Assembly (NCBI GenBank): GCA_016861165.1
Contig: BOKV01000026.1
Location: 1 to 47,551, forward strand
Reading direction: 5' to 3'
DNA length: 47,551 nt
Source: Alphaproteobacteria bacterium
GTDB taxonomy: Bacteria > Pseudomonadota > Alphaproteobacteria > Rhizobiales > Rhizobiaceae
Shown: positions 36,509-45,494 of the stretch, piece after piece
Numbering within the stretch: position 1 is the first letter of the stretch
Layout of the letters: each line of letters opens with the position of its first letter
Notes under the pieces: model-generated
What the model was told of the DNA's origin: nothing
What the model saw: only the letters and a program-made list of their open reading frames with translations
The model's database searches: none
Position numbers and translations under genes: made by a program

Positions 36509-38131
36509 ATGGCGCTGCTCGCGATCCGCGACCTCGGGCTTACCATCGGCCGCCAGCCCATCCTCAAGGATGTGAGCCTGGCGATCGAGCCGGGCGAGGT
36601 GCTGGGCCTCGTCGGCGAATCGGGCTCTGGCAAGTCGCTGACGGCGCTCTCGGTCATGCGCCTGCTGCCGCACGGCTCGGTGACTTCGGGGTCGATCGAC
36701 TTCGCCGGCACCGAAATCCTGGCCGCCAGCGAGGCACGGATGTGTGCGTTGCGCGGCGACGACATCGGCATGGTCTTCCAGGAGCCGATGACAGCCCTGA
36801 ACCCGGTCAAGACGATCGGCGAACAGATCGCCGAGGGCATCCGCCTGCACACCGGCGCCTCGCGCGCCGAAGCTGCGGCCCGCGCCGCGCAGATGATGGA
36901 ACGCGTCGGCCTGCCGGTGGCCGACTTCCCGCTGTCGCGCTTCCCCCACCAGCTCTCCGGCGGCCAGCGCCAGCGCGTCGTCATCGCCATCGCCTGCGCG
37001 CTGAACCCGAGGCTGCTGATCGCCGACGAGCCGACCACGGCGCTCGACGTCACCATCCAGGCGCAGATTCTCGACCTGCTGCGCGACCTCGTGCGCGAGC
37101 GCTCCATGGCGCTTCTGCTCATCACCCATGATCTCGGCGTCGTCGCCGGCATGGCCGACCGCATTGCCGTGATGCGCAGCGGCGAGATACTCGACCACGG
37201 CCCGGCCGTTCCGCTGCTGCGCCAGCGCCGCCACCCCTATACCCGGCGCCTGGCAGAGGCCTCGGCGCACGTGCCGACGCGCCGCGGTGCGCCGATCCTC
37301 GATCGCGCCGCCCGGGCCGAGGCGCGCCGGCCTCTGCTTGAGGTGCGCGAGCTCGTCGTCCAGTACCCGGCCGCCCGTCGCGGCCTGTTTCGCCGCCCGC
37401 CGCCCTTCCGTGCCGTGCGCGGCGTCTCGTTCGACATCTATTCCGGCCAGACGATGGCCCTGGTTGGCGAATCGGGCTGCGGGAAGTCGACACTGGCGCG
37501 CACCATCCTCGGCCTGCAGCGCCCGGCCTCCGGCACCCTCGTCTTCGACGGCCTCGACATCGCCAGCGGCGACGGCCAGGCGATCGCCGCCGCCCGCCGC
37601 GAACTGCAGATCGTCTTTCAGGACCCGTACGGCTCGTTCAATCCGCGCCACCGCGTCGAGCGGCTGGTCGCCGAGCCGCTGTTCCTGCGCCCCGAACTCG
37701 GCAGGGCCGAGAAACAGGAACGCGTCGCTCGGGCACTTGAGGCCGTCGGCCTTTCGGCGGGCGACGCGGCCAAGTACCCGCACGAGTTCTCCGGCGGTCA
37801 GCGCCAGCGCCTGGCCATCGCCCGGGCGCTGGTCAACCGGCCGAAGCTGATCATCGCCGACGAGCCGGTCTCGGCGCTCGACGTGTCGATCCGTGCCCAG
37901 ATACTCGATCTGCTGAGCGACCTGCGCGACCGCTTCGGCATCGCCTACCTGTTCATCAGCCACGACCTGAGTGTCGTGCGTGCCTTGTGCGACGAAGTTC
38001 TGGTGATGCGTCAGGGTGAGTTCGTGGAGCGCGGTCCCGTCGACGAGGTGTTCGATCGCCCCTCGCACCCCTACACGCGCGAACTGACCGCCGCCGCGCC
38101 CGATCTGGAACGGGCGCTGGCACAGGCCTGA
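36509..38131 (+). CDS. Fused dipeptide-type ABC transporter ATPase (DppD-DppF)
   Basis: The 540-residue protein has two complete ABC modules. The first has Walker A GESGSGKS (about residue 36), signature LSGGQRQRV and Walker B LLIADEPTTALD. The second has Walker A GESGCGKST (about residue 320), signature FSGGQRQRL and Walker B LIIADEPVSALD. Each is followed by the oligopeptide-transporter C-terminal motif (HPYTRRL and HPYTREL). It therefore supplies both ATPases of the importer in one chain, a known variant in Proteobacteria. It completes the operon begun by the binding protein. Confidence 0.95.
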   Translation: MALLAIRDLGLTIGRQPILKDVSLAIEPGEVLGLVGESGSGKSLTALSVMRLLPHGSVTSGSIDFAGTEILAASEARMCALRGDDIGMVFQEPMTALNPVKTIGEQIAEGIRLHTGASRAEAAARAAQMMERVGLPVADFPLSRFPHQLSGGQRQRVVIAIACALNPRLLIADEPTTALDVTIQAQILDLLRDLVRERSMALLLITHDLGVVAGMADRIAVMRSGEILDHGPAVPLLRQRRHPYTRRLAEASAHVPTRRGAPILDRAARAEARRPLLEVRELVVQYPAARRGLFRRPPPFRAVRGVSFDIYSGQTMALVGESGCGKSTLARTILGLQRPASGTLVFDGLDIASGDGQAIAAARRELQIVFQDPYGSFNPRHRVERLVAEPLFLRPELGRAEKQERVARALEAVGLSAGDAAKYPHEFSGGQRQRLAIARALVNRPKLIIADEPVSALDVSIRAQILDLLSDLRDRFGIAYLFISHDLSVVRALCDEVLVMRQGEFVERGPVDEVFDRPSHPYTRELTAAAPDLERALAQA

Positions 38132-38306
38132 CCGGCGGCCACGGGAGGCGGTAGCCCCGGTACGCAATACCTGATCCGGGGAGCCCGAGCCGGGTTGACG
38201 CCCGCCTCGCCCACCGTTCTAGGCCGATAGCGTAAACAGCCGGTTAGAATAGGGTTACCCGGAGGTTAAAGGCGGCGATTTTTTGTCCACCGCAACTGGC
38301 GGCCAC
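38132..38306. other. Convergent intergenic region, transporter and formate dehydrogenase
   Basis: CCCCGG (38155-38160) and CCGGGG (38176-38181) could form a weak hairpin that ends the transporter transcript. The sequence then becomes more AT-rich with several TTA motifs (GGTTAGAATAGGGTTAC around 38245) and a T6 run at 38279. No gene is seen. Confidence 0.4.
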
Positions 38307-41120
38307 CTACTCCGCCGCCCGTGCCGCGCTGAGCGCGCTCACCCGCGCCGCGCAGAACTTGAATTCCGGGATCTTTCCGAACGGATCGAGCTTGGGATTG
38401 GTCAGCCGGTTGGCCGGGCTCTCGTTGAAGCAGAACGGCATGAAGATCATGCCGTCGGCAACCTCGCGGTCCTCGCGCAGGAGCGCATCGATCGTGCCGC
38501 GCCGCGTCTCGACGCGCACCATCTGGCCGGAGCGCAGCCCGCGCCGCGCGATCTCGGCCGGGTTCATGGCGGCAATGCCCTCCGGCTCGATCGCGTCGAG
38601 CACCTGCGAGCGGCGCGTCATCGCGCCGGTGTGCCAGTGTTCGAGCAGGCGGCCGGTCGTCAGCACCATCGGATATTCCTCGTCCGGCACCTCGTCGGGC
38701 GCCTTGAGATCGGCCGGCACCAGCCGGCCGCGGCCGTCGGCGGTGGGAAAGCGCTCGCGGAAGATGATGTCATTGCCGGGCCGGTCCGGCGTGTCGGCCG
38801 GGTAGGTGACCGAGTCCTCCCGCTCGATGCGCTCCCAGTCAATGTTGGCGAGCGACGGCATCACCTGCTGCATCTCGCGGTAGATGTCGGAGACGTGGCG
38901 GTAGCTCCAGTCGAGGCCGAGGCCGTTGGCGATGGCGCAGATCAGCTCCCAGTCCTGGCGCGCCTCGCCCGGCAGGTCGAGCGCCGGCCGGCCGATCTGC
39001 ACCTGCCGGTTGGTGTTGGTGTAGGTGCCGAGCTTCTCGGCGTGGGCCGAGGCCGGCAGGACCACGTCGGCGTGCCAGGCCGTTTCGGTCAGGAAGATGT
39101 CCTGGACGACGAGGTGCTCCAGCCGGGCGAGCGCGGCGCGCGCGTGGCTCTGGTCGGGGTCCGACATCGCCGGGTTTTCGCCCATGATGTACATGCCCCT
39201 GATCTGGCCGGCGAGGATGGCGTCGACGATCTCGACCACGGTGAGCCCCCGCCTTGGGTCGAGCGTGCGCCCCCACAGGTCGGTGTATTGCGCCCTCACG
39301 TCAGGGTTCTCGACCGAACGATAGTCGGGATAGAACATCGGGATCAGGCCGACATCGGAGGCGCCTTGGACGTTGTTCTGGCCGCGCAGCGGATGCAGCC
39401 CGGTGCCCTCGCGCCCGACCTGGCCGGTGATCAGCGCCAGCGCGATCAGGCAGCGCGAATTGTCGGTGCCGTGGGTGTGCTGCGAGATGCCCATGCCCCA
39501 GAAGATGATCGAGCGCTCGGCCCTCGCGTAGGTGCGGGCGATCTCGCGGATATAGCCGGCCTCGACGCCGCAGATTTCGGCCATCGCCTCCGGCGTGAAA
39601 TCTTTGACCTTCTCCTTCAGTGCCTCGAAGCCGGAGACATGGGCCTGGATGTACTGTTCGTCATAGAGCCGCTCGTCGATGATGGTGTTGAGCATGGCGT
39701 TGAGCAGCGCCACGTCCATGCCGGGCTTGAACTGCACCGGATGGGTGGCGTGGCGCATCAGCCCCTGGCGGCGCGGATCGATGACGATCAGCCGGGCGCC
39801 GCGCTTGGCCGCCTGCTTGAAATAGGTCGCCGCGACCGGATGGTTCTGCGCCGGCCGGGCGCCGATGACGACGATGCAGTCGGCCTCTTCGGCCGCCCGG
39901 AACGGCGCCGACACCGCGCCCGAGCCGATCCCCTCCAGGAGCGCGGCGACCGAGGAGGCATGGCACAGCCTGGTGCAGTGGTCGACATTGTTGGTGCCGA
40001 AGCCCTGGCGGATCAGCTTCTGGAACAGATAGGCCTCCTCGTTGGAGCCCTTGGCCGAGCCGAAGCCGGCGAGCGCCGCCCCGCCGTGACGATCGAGGAT
40101 TGAACGCAGGCCCGAGACGGCCCGCTCCAGCGCCTCCTCCCAGCTTGCCTCGCGGAACACGGTCAGCGGGTCGACGCCCTTGAGATCGATGTCGCCGCGC
40201 TTGGGCGCGTCGTCGCGCCGGATCAGCGGCTTCTTCAGGCGGTCCGGATGGCGCACATAGTCGTGGCCGAACCGGCCCTTGACGCACAGCCGGTTCTGGT
40301 TGGCCGGGCCGTCGCGCCCGTCGATGAGAACGATGCGGTCGCCCTTGACATGCACCCTGGTCTGGCAACCGACGCCGCAATACGGGCAGACCGAATCGAC
40401 CACCCTGTCGAACTCGTCGATGGCGCGCCTGCGGCTGTCCGCGTCCATCATGCTTTTTTCGTACAGCGCCCCGGTCGGGCAGGCCTCGACGCATTCGCCG
40501 CAGGTGACGCAGGTCGACAGCCCCATCGGATCGCCGAAATCGAACACCGGCACCGCGTGATGGCCGCGATGGCCCATGCCGATCACGTCGTTGACCTGCA
40601 CCTCGCGGCAGGCGCGCACGCACAGGCCGCAGGCGATGCAGGCGTCGAGATTGACGGCGATCGCCGGGTTGGTGACGTCGCGCAGGTGCGCCCACCCTCC
40701 CCCGTCCCGGGTGGATTCCGAACCTTCGAATTTGGACGGCAGGCGCTTCGCCCCATCGATCCCCATGCGCTCGGCCCACTGCCAGAACGACGATCCGTCG
40801 TCCGGCCCCGCCTCGCGCGCCGACATGTCGGCGGCGAGCAGTTCGAACACCATGCGCCGCGCCCGGTCGGCCCTTGCCGTGTCGGTGCTCACCCTCATGC
40901 CTTCCGTCGGCTGGCGGATGCAGGAGGCCGCCAGCACCCGCTCGCCCTCGATCTCGACCATGCAGGCGCGGCAGTTGCCGTCGGGGCGGTAGCCCGGCTT
41001 GTCGAGATGGCACAGATGCGGGATGCGCGTGCCCTCCCGCCTGGCCACCTGCCAGATCGTCTCGCCCGGCGCCGCCGCAACCTGCCGGCCGTCGAGGATG
41101 AAGGTGACCGGTCTGCTCAT
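38307..41120 (-). CDS. NAD-dependent formate dehydrogenase, alpha (Mo/W) subunit
   Basis: The 937-residue protein (ATG at 41120, GGGAGG about 10 nt upstream) oxidises formate to CO2 at a molybdenum or tungsten bis-pterin site. In order: a [2Fe-2S] domain (Cys37, 50, 53, 67), two [4Fe-4S] ferredoxin clusters (Cys161/164/167/171 and 204/207/210/214), the catalytic-subunit [4Fe-4S] cluster (Cys245/248/252/279), and the active-site Cys386-His387 in NVDHCTRLCHASSV, aligning with Sec140-His141 of E. coli FdhF. A C-terminal pterin-binding barrel ends at FNESPANRLTNPKLDP. It is cytoplasmic (no Tat signal) and should pair with the NuoEF-like beta subunit at 42351-44060. fdhD and cofactor genes are not in the window. 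Confidence 0.95.
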   Translation of the reverse strand: MSRPVTFILDGRQVAAAPGETIWQVARREGTRIPHLCHLDKPGYRPDGNCRACMVEIEGERVLAASCIRQPTEGMRVSTDTARADRARRMVFELLAADMSAREAGPDDGSSFWQWAERMGIDGAKRLPSKFEGSESTRDGGGWAHLRDVTNPAIAVNLDACIACGLCVRACREVQVNDVIGMGHRGHHAVPVFDFGDPMGLSTCVTCGECVEACPTGALYEKSMMDADSRRRAIDEFDRVVDSVCPYCGVGCQTRVHVKGDRIVLIDGRDGPANQNRLCVKGRFGHDYVRHPDRLKKPLIRRDDAPKRGDIDLKGVDPLTVFREASWEEALERAVSGLRSILDRHGGAALAGFGSAKGSNEEAYLFQKLIRQGFGTNNVDHCTRLCHASSVAALLEGIGSGAVSAPFRAAEEADCIVVIGARPAQNHPVAATYFKQAAKRGARLIVIDPRRQGLMRHATHPVQFKPGMDVALLNAMLNTIIDERLYDEQYIQAHVSGFEALKEKVKDFTPEAMAEICGVEAGYIREIARTYARAERSIIFWGMGISQHTHGTDNSRCLIALALITGQVGREGTGLHPLRGQNNVQGASDVGLIPMFYPDYRSVENPDVRAQYTDLWGRTLDPRRGLTVVEIVDAILAGQIRGMYIMGENPAMSDPDQSHARAALARLEHLVVQDIFLTETAWHADVVLPASAHAEKLGTYTNTNRQVQIGRPALDLPGEARQDWELICAIANGLGLDWSYRHVSDIYREMQQVMPSLANIDWERIEREDSVTYPADTPDRPGNDIIFRERFPTADGRGRLVPADLKAPDEVPDEEYPMVLTTGRLLEHWHTGAMTRRSQVLDAIEPEGIAAMNPAEIARRGLRSGQMVRVETRRGTIDALLREDREVADGMIFMPFCFNESPANRLTNPKLDPFGKIPEFKFCAARVSALSAARAAE

Positions 41121-41239
41121 CGTCCTAGCCTCCCGACAACGTGCTGCGCGCCGGATTTGATCGGTATCAAGGCAGGCCTCGTCCGGTTGGCGTGTTGTTT
41201 GATTTGAGCCATCTGCTTGCGCCGAAAGGGAGAGAAACG

Positions 41240-41689
41240 ATGTCCGGCCTGACCATGTTCAACCGCGCCTCCGAGCAGGCGCTCGAATGGGTGCGCGAAC
41301 TGCAGCAGGAAATGAAGTTCCCCAACGAGCAGTCGGCCTATGCCGCCCTGCGCGCCGTGCTGCACACGCTGCGCGACTGCCTGACGGTGCAGGAGGCGGC
41401 CGAACTGTCGAGCCAGATGCCGACGCTCATCCGCGGCATCTATTTCGAGGGCTGGAACCCGGCCCGAACGCCGCAGCGCCTGCACAATCCCGAGGAATTC
41501 GCCCAGAAGGTGATGCAGGTGATCGGCAAGCACCCCGAAGTGCATGCCGCCAACGCCACCCGCGCCGTCTTCGCCCTGCTTGACCGGCGCATCTCGGCCG
41601 GCGAGATCGACGACGTGATCTCCATCATGCCGAAGGACCTGCGGCCGCTGTGGCCGCGCGAGGCGGTGGCCCGCGCCGGCGGCGCCTAG
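41240..41689 (+). CDS. DUF2267 domain protein
   Basis: The 149-residue protein starts at the ATG at 41240 after AGGGAGAG; the frame upstream overlaps the divergent formate dehydrogenase promoter region. It is helical and begins MSGLTMFNRASEQALEWVRE, followed by AYAALRAVLHTLRDCLTVQEAAELSSQMPTLIRGIYFEGW and FALLDRRISAGEIDDVISIMPKDLRPLW. These are the two related halves of DUF2267, a domain of unknown function that looks like a duplicated helical repeat. It is divergent from the alpha-subunit gene with about 120 bp between starts, so the two could share control; that is inference. Confidence 0.85.
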   Translation: MSGLTMFNRASEQALEWVRELQQEMKFPNEQSAYAALRAVLHTLRDCLTVQEAAELSSQMPTLIRGIYFEGWNPARTPQRLHNPEEFAQKVMQVIGKHPEVHAANATRAVFALLDRRISAGEIDDVISIMPKDLRPLWPREAVARAGGA

Positions 41690-41715
41690 CAACCCGGTGA
41701 GCGTCACCGGCATCA

Positions 41716-42351
41716 TCATGAACGCATCTCCCGCATGCCGTCGATCAGCAGCCGGCCGCCCAACACGCCGAAGGCTGCGCCGAACGCCAGTTCGATCCAG
41801 CCGGCGAACCGCTGGTAGGCGCGCACAGCCGGGTTCGTGGTGAAGAGGAGGCCGTAGCCGCCATAGATCACCGTGCCCGAGGCGGCCGCCATCGGGGCGA
41901 ACGCCGCCACCTGCCAGGGTTCCAGGCCCGAGCCGAACAGGAAGGTGCCGACCGCCGTCCACATCAGGGCTGCCTTCGGGTTGGTCATGATCACCAGCAG
42001 TCCGCGCCACCAGGCGCCGAATGCCGTCAACGCCCGCTGTTGCGCCGCGACCCTCATCGGCCGGCTGCGCGCCATGGCGACGAGCGCCCTTGCCGCCATG
42101 TAGATCAGATAGGCACCGCCGACGATCTTCATCGCCGTGAGCAGGTCGGGGTAGAGCGCCAGCACCGTCGCCAGCCCCAACGCCACCAATGTGCCCCAGG
42201 CCAGCATGCCGGTGACCACGCCCAGTACCGTGAACAGGGCGGCGCGCCGCCCCTGCCCAAGCCCGGCGCTGACAACGGCGAGGAAATTGGGGCCGGGCGC
42301 GGCCTGCGCCAGGGCAACCCCGACGATCGTGATCACATAGGCGTGCAGCAT
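41716..42351 (-). CDS. LysE family amino-acid/metabolite exporter
   Basis: The 211-residue membrane protein starts at the ATG at 42351, whose A is the last base of the beta-subunit stop (TGATG), so its translation is coupled to formate dehydrogenase. It has about six hydrophobic helices and the LysE/RhtB signatures ALAQAAPGPNFLAVVSAGLGQG near the N-terminus, GGAYLIYMAARAL and MTNPKAALMW. The substrate is unknown. The frame upstream to 42534 lies within the beta subunit and is not coding. Confidence 0.88.
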   Translation of the reverse strand: MLHAYVITIVGVALAQAAPGPNFLAVVSAGLGQGRRAALFTVLGVVTGMLAWGTLVALGLATVLALYPDLLTAMKIVGGAYLIYMAARALVAMARSRPMRVAAQQRALTAFGAWWRGLLVIMTNPKAALMWTAVGTFLFGSGLEPWQVAAFAPMAAASGTVIYGGYGLLFTTNPAVRAYQRFAGWIELAFGAAFGVLGGRLLIDGMREMRS

Positions 42352-44060
42352 CAGCGTTCCTCGCCAAAATATCTCAGCCAGTGGTTGACCGGGTTGGGCG
42401 CGGCCTGGCCGAGGCCGCAGATCGAGGCGTCGCGCATCACCGCCTCGATGTCGCGGATCGCCGGTTCGTCCAGCGGGCCATCGCGCCTGAGCAGCGCCAC
42501 CAGCTTTTCGGTGCCGCCCCGGCACGGCGTGCACTGGCCGCAGCTCTCATGGGCGAAGAAGGACAGGAGGTTGACGACCGCCTCGCGCACGCTGTCCCGG
42601 TCGGACAGGACGACGACGGCGTGGCTGCCGACAAAGGCGTCGACGGCAGCCAGTTCACCGCCGAAATCGAGCGGGATGTCGGCCATCGATGCCGGCAGGA
42701 TGCCGCCCGAAGCACCGCCCGGCAGATAGGCCTTGAAGACGTGCCCCTCGGCCATGCCGCCGCAATGGTCCTCGATCAGTTCGCGCGCGGTGATGCCGGC
42801 CGGCGCCAGCTTGACCCCGGGCTGCCTCACCCGGCCGGAGACCGACCACGAGCGGATGCCGGGATGGCCGGGCCGGCCCTGGTCGGCGAACCATTGCGGC
42901 CCCTTCTCGAAGATATCGCGCACCCACCACAGTGTCTCGACATTGTGGTTGAGCGTCGGCCGGCCGAACAGTCCGCGTTCGGCGATATAGGGCGGGCGAT
43001 GGCGCGGCAGGCCGCGCTTGCCCTCGATCGATTCGATCATCGCCGATTCCTCGCCGCAGATGTAGGCGCCGGCGCCGCGCCGCAGCTCGATGAAGCCGGG
43101 TACGATCAGCCCGGAGCGCTCGAGCGCGGTGATCTCGCGGCGCAGGATTTCAAGGACGGCGGGGTATTCGTCGCGCATGTAGAGGTAGATGCGCTCCGCC
43201 TCGATGAAGTGGGCGGCGATCAACGCGCCCTCCAACAGACGGTGCGGATCGTGTTCCAGATAATAGCGGTCCTTGAACGTGCCCGGCTCGCCCTCGTCGC
43301 CATTGATGGTCATCAGCCGCGGCCCGGGAAAGCCGCGCACGATCTTCCACTTGGTCCCGGCCGGGAAGCCGGCGCCGCCCAGGCCCTTCAGCCCGGCCTC
43401 GGCGAGCATCTGGACGAACGCGCCGAACTGGACCGCGCCGGCGCGGATGCGGGCGAGCGCGTCGTAGCCGCCGGCGCGCCGGTAGGCGTCGAGCCCGACA
43501 TGGTCCGGAATGCGCGGGCCGAGATCGGCGTTGCGCGCCGCGCCCGCCGCCAGCGCCAGCAGCGTGTCGGCATCGGCATGGCCGACCTCGCGATTGCCGA
43601 CCCTCCCCGCCGGCGCCACGTCGCAGCCGCCCATGCAGGGCGCCCGCGCGACCCGCACCCTGGCCGGGTCGACGCCAACCTCGACCTTGGCCAGCAGGGC
43701 TTCGGCGCCGGCCAGCATGCAGGAGAGCGAGTCGCAGATGCGGATGGTCAGTGGCGGCGGCGGCGCCTCGCCCTCCCTGACAATGTCGAAATGGTCGTAG
43801 AACGAGGCGACTTCGTAGATTTCGGCCTGCGACAGCCGCATCATCTCGGCAAGCGCCCGCAGATGGCGCGCACTCAGATGGCCGTGCCGGTCCTGGATGA
43901 GGTGAAGATATTCGATCAGCAGATCGCGCCGCACCGCCTGATCGCCGAGCAGCGCCCTGACCTCGGCCAACGCCGCCTCGTCGAGTTGACGACCCTTGGG
44001 CAGGAAGGCCTTGCGCCCGCCCTTGCCCCTGCCGCTCTCCCTCTTGACCGCGCTGTCCAT
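42351..44060 (-). CDS. NAD-dependent formate dehydrogenase, beta subunit (NuoE-NuoF fusion)
   Basis: The 569-residue protein (ATG at 44060, GGAGG upstream) passes electrons from the alpha subunit to NAD+. Residues about 25-175 are a NuoE-like thioredoxin-fold domain with [2Fe-2S] ligands Cys109, 114, 142 and 146. Residues about 200-569 are NuoF-like: the FMN/NADH site (GLGGAGFPAGTKWK and NGDEGEPGTFKDR), the GAGAYICGEESAMIESIEGKRGLPR motif, and a [4Fe-4S] cluster in SCGQCTPCRGG with a further Cys in SICGLG. Such a fused subunit is known in Methylorubrum FDH1, whereas Fds enzymes have separate subunits. The LysE gene is coupled to its stop. Confidence 0.95.
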   Translation of the reverse strand: MDSAVKRESGRGKGGRKAFLPKGRQLDEAALAEVRALLGDQAVRRDLLIEYLHLIQDRHGHLSARHLRALAEMMRLSQAEIYEVASFYDHFDIVREGEAPPPPLTIRICDSLSCMLAGAEALLAKVEVGVDPARVRVARAPCMGGCDVAPAGRVGNREVGHADADTLLALAAGAARNADLGPRIPDHVGLDAYRRAGGYDALARIRAGAVQFGAFVQMLAEAGLKGLGGAGFPAGTKWKIVRGFPGPRLMTINGDEGEPGTFKDRYYLEHDPHRLLEGALIAAHFIEAERIYLYMRDEYPAVLEILRREITALERSGLIVPGFIELRRGAGAYICGEESAMIESIEGKRGLPRHRPPYIAERGLFGRPTLNHNVETLWWVRDIFEKGPQWFADQGRPGHPGIRSWSVSGRVRQPGVKLAPAGITARELIEDHCGGMAEGHVFKAYLPGGASGGILPASMADIPLDFGGELAAVDAFVGSHAVVVLSDRDSVREAVVNLLSFFAHESCGQCTPCRGGTEKLVALLRRDGPLDEPAIRDIEAVMRDASICGLGQAAPNPVNHWLRYFGEER

Positions 44061-44372
44061 GCCGTTCCGGTTCCTCCCCGATGGCCCGCCAGTGCCGATT
44101 GTGGCGTGCCGCCGCGACCACGGCAACCGGCCGCCCTCGGCCGACCAATGCGCGTGCCCACCGGCAAGCGCCGCGAATCCGGGAACCCTGTCCGGGCCGG
44201 GCGCGGCGCCTGAAATCGCCAGCCCGACGAGCGACCCCTAGCACAGCATTGCGGCGCCGCAAACCCGACGGCGACGCCGGATCGACTGCCCGCGCCATGG
44301 GGGCGTTGCGCTCCACCGCCGCGGCTGCCGGGGAGCGCTGGGCCAGAGACGCATTGACCGCCGCCGGGGAAA
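44061..44372. other. Divergent intergenic region between formate dehydrogenase beta and bmt-like genes
   Basis: About 310 bp with no recognisable gene; the open frames through it are out-of-phase extensions. The right end becomes AT-rich and holds TTGACC (44354-44359), a probable -35 for the methyltransferase gene. Confidence 0.5.
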
Positions 44373-44394
44373 GATATAAAGAAATGTTTATATC
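44373..44394. promoter_or_regulatory. Perfect AT-rich palindrome upstream of the homocysteine methyltransferase gene (SahR/ArsR-like operator)
   Basis: GATATAAA (44373-44380) and TTTATATC (44387-44394) are perfect inverted repeats around GAAATG. The site overlaps the likely -10 (TATAAA, or TAAAGA at 17 bp from TTGACC) and ends 24 bp before the start codon. Its form and target gene resemble sites of SahR, an ArsR-family SAH-responsive repressor of methionine-cycle genes in Proteobacteria; this assignment is inference. Confidence 0.65.
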
Positions 44395-44417
44395 GTAATC
44401 CTCTCCGAACGAGTACC

Positions 44418-45449
44418 ATGTTGACCGTCGTTGCCCGGCAGTCCGATGCCCTGACCACCCTTCTCGACAGGAAAGGCGTGCTGCTCGCCGATGGTGCCAC
44501 CGGCACCAACCTGTTCGCCATGGGGCTCACTTCCGGCGAAGCGCCGGAACTGTGGAACGAGGACCGCCCGGACAATGTGCGCAAGCTGCACCGGGACTTC
44601 GTCGAGGCCGGCGCCGACATCATCCTCACCAATTCCTTCGGCGGCACGCGCCACCGGCTGAAGCTGCACGGCGCCGACAGCCGCGTCCACGCGCTCAACC
44701 GGCGCGCCGCCGAGATCGCCCGCGAGATCGCCGATGCGGCGGCGCGCGAGGTCGTCGTCGCCGGTTCCGTCGGGCCGACCGGCGAACTGCTGGTGCCGCT
44801 CGGCGCGCTCACATATGACGCGGCGGTCGCCGCCTTTGTCGAGCAGATGGAGGGATTGAAGGCCGGCGGCGTCGACGTGATCTGGATCGAGACGATGTCG
44901 GCGCCCGAGGAGATGCAGGCAGCCGCCGAGGCGGCGATCAAGGTGGCGATGCCCTATGTCGTCACCGCTTCCTTCGATACCGCCGGCAAGACGATGATGG
45001 GCCTTGCCCCGGCCGCCCTCCATTCGGTCCTTGCCGGCCTGCCGCGCACGCCTGTCGCCGTCGGCGCCAATTGCGGCGTCGGCGCCTCCGACCTGCTCGC
45101 GTCCGTTCTCGACATGTCAGCCGCCGAGCCGGCGGCGATCGTCGTCGCCAAGGCCAATTGCGGCATCCCGGTCGTCCGGGGCGATGCGGTCGAATACACC
45201 GGCACGCCGCAGACCATGTCCGACTATGCCTGCCTGGCGATCGATGCCGGCGCGCGCATCATCGGCGGCTGCTGCGGCACCTCCTGCGAGCACCTTGCGG
45301 CGATGCGCCGGGCGATCGACGGCCATTCCCGTCGCCCGCGCCCCGATGTGGCGCTGATCGCCGCCACCGTCGGCCCGATGGTCAACAAAACCTCGGCCGA
45401 GAACGACGAGGCGCCGCGCCGCGAGAGACGGGGCCGGCGCAGGGCCTGA
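44418..45449 (+). CDS. Betaine-homocysteine / homocysteine S-methyltransferase family protein
   Basis: The 343-residue protein transfers a methyl group, probably from a betaine or S-methylmethionine, to homocysteine to give methionine. The N-terminal LLADGATGTNLFAMG, the AGADIILTNSFGGTRHRL strand and the three zinc-binding Cys are intact: Cys219 in VGANCGVG, and Cys285-Cys286 in GGCCGTSCEHL. The C-terminus is a basic, disordered tail (RRERRGRRRA). Rhizobial genes of this type are usually called bmt. The upstream palindrome suggests repression linked to the methionine cycle. It converges on the Fe-S protein gene with 45 bp between stops. Confidence 0.9.
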   Translation: MLTVVARQSDALTTLLDRKGVLLADGATGTNLFAMGLTSGEAPELWNEDRPDNVRKLHRDFVEAGADIILTNSFGGTRHRLKLHGADSRVHALNRRAAEIAREIADAAAREVVVAGSVGPTGELLVPLGALTYDAAVAAFVEQMEGLKAGGVDVIWIETMSAPEEMQAAAEAAIKVAMPYVVTASFDTAGKTMMGLAPAALHSVLAGLPRTPVAVGANCGVGASDLLASVLDMSAAEPAAIVVAKANCGIPVVRGDAVEYTGTPQTMSDYACLAIDAGARIIGGCCGTSCEHLAAMRRAIDGHSRRPRPDVALIAATVGPMVNKTSAENDEAPRRERRGRRRA

Positions 45450-45494
45450 GGCACCGCCGCGCTGAAGGCACCCCGATTTGGACTCGATTTGGCG

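Noticed and set aside
38240..38262. CtrA site in the GGTTAGAATAGGGTTAC segment
   Set aside because: It has TTAG-N7-TTAC rather than TTAA-N7-TTAA and lies between convergent gene ends with no promoter to regulate.
38283..40103. Plus-strand open frame of 606 codons opposite the formate dehydrogenase alpha gene
   Set aside because: Antisense shadow of a clearly identified enzyme; composition is typical of a reverse reading of GC-rich coding DNA.
42381..44213. Plus-strand open frame of 610 codons opposite the formate dehydrogenase beta gene
   Set aside because: Antisense shadow; no domain motifs and no plausible ribosome binding site, while the minus strand encodes all NuoE/NuoF motifs.
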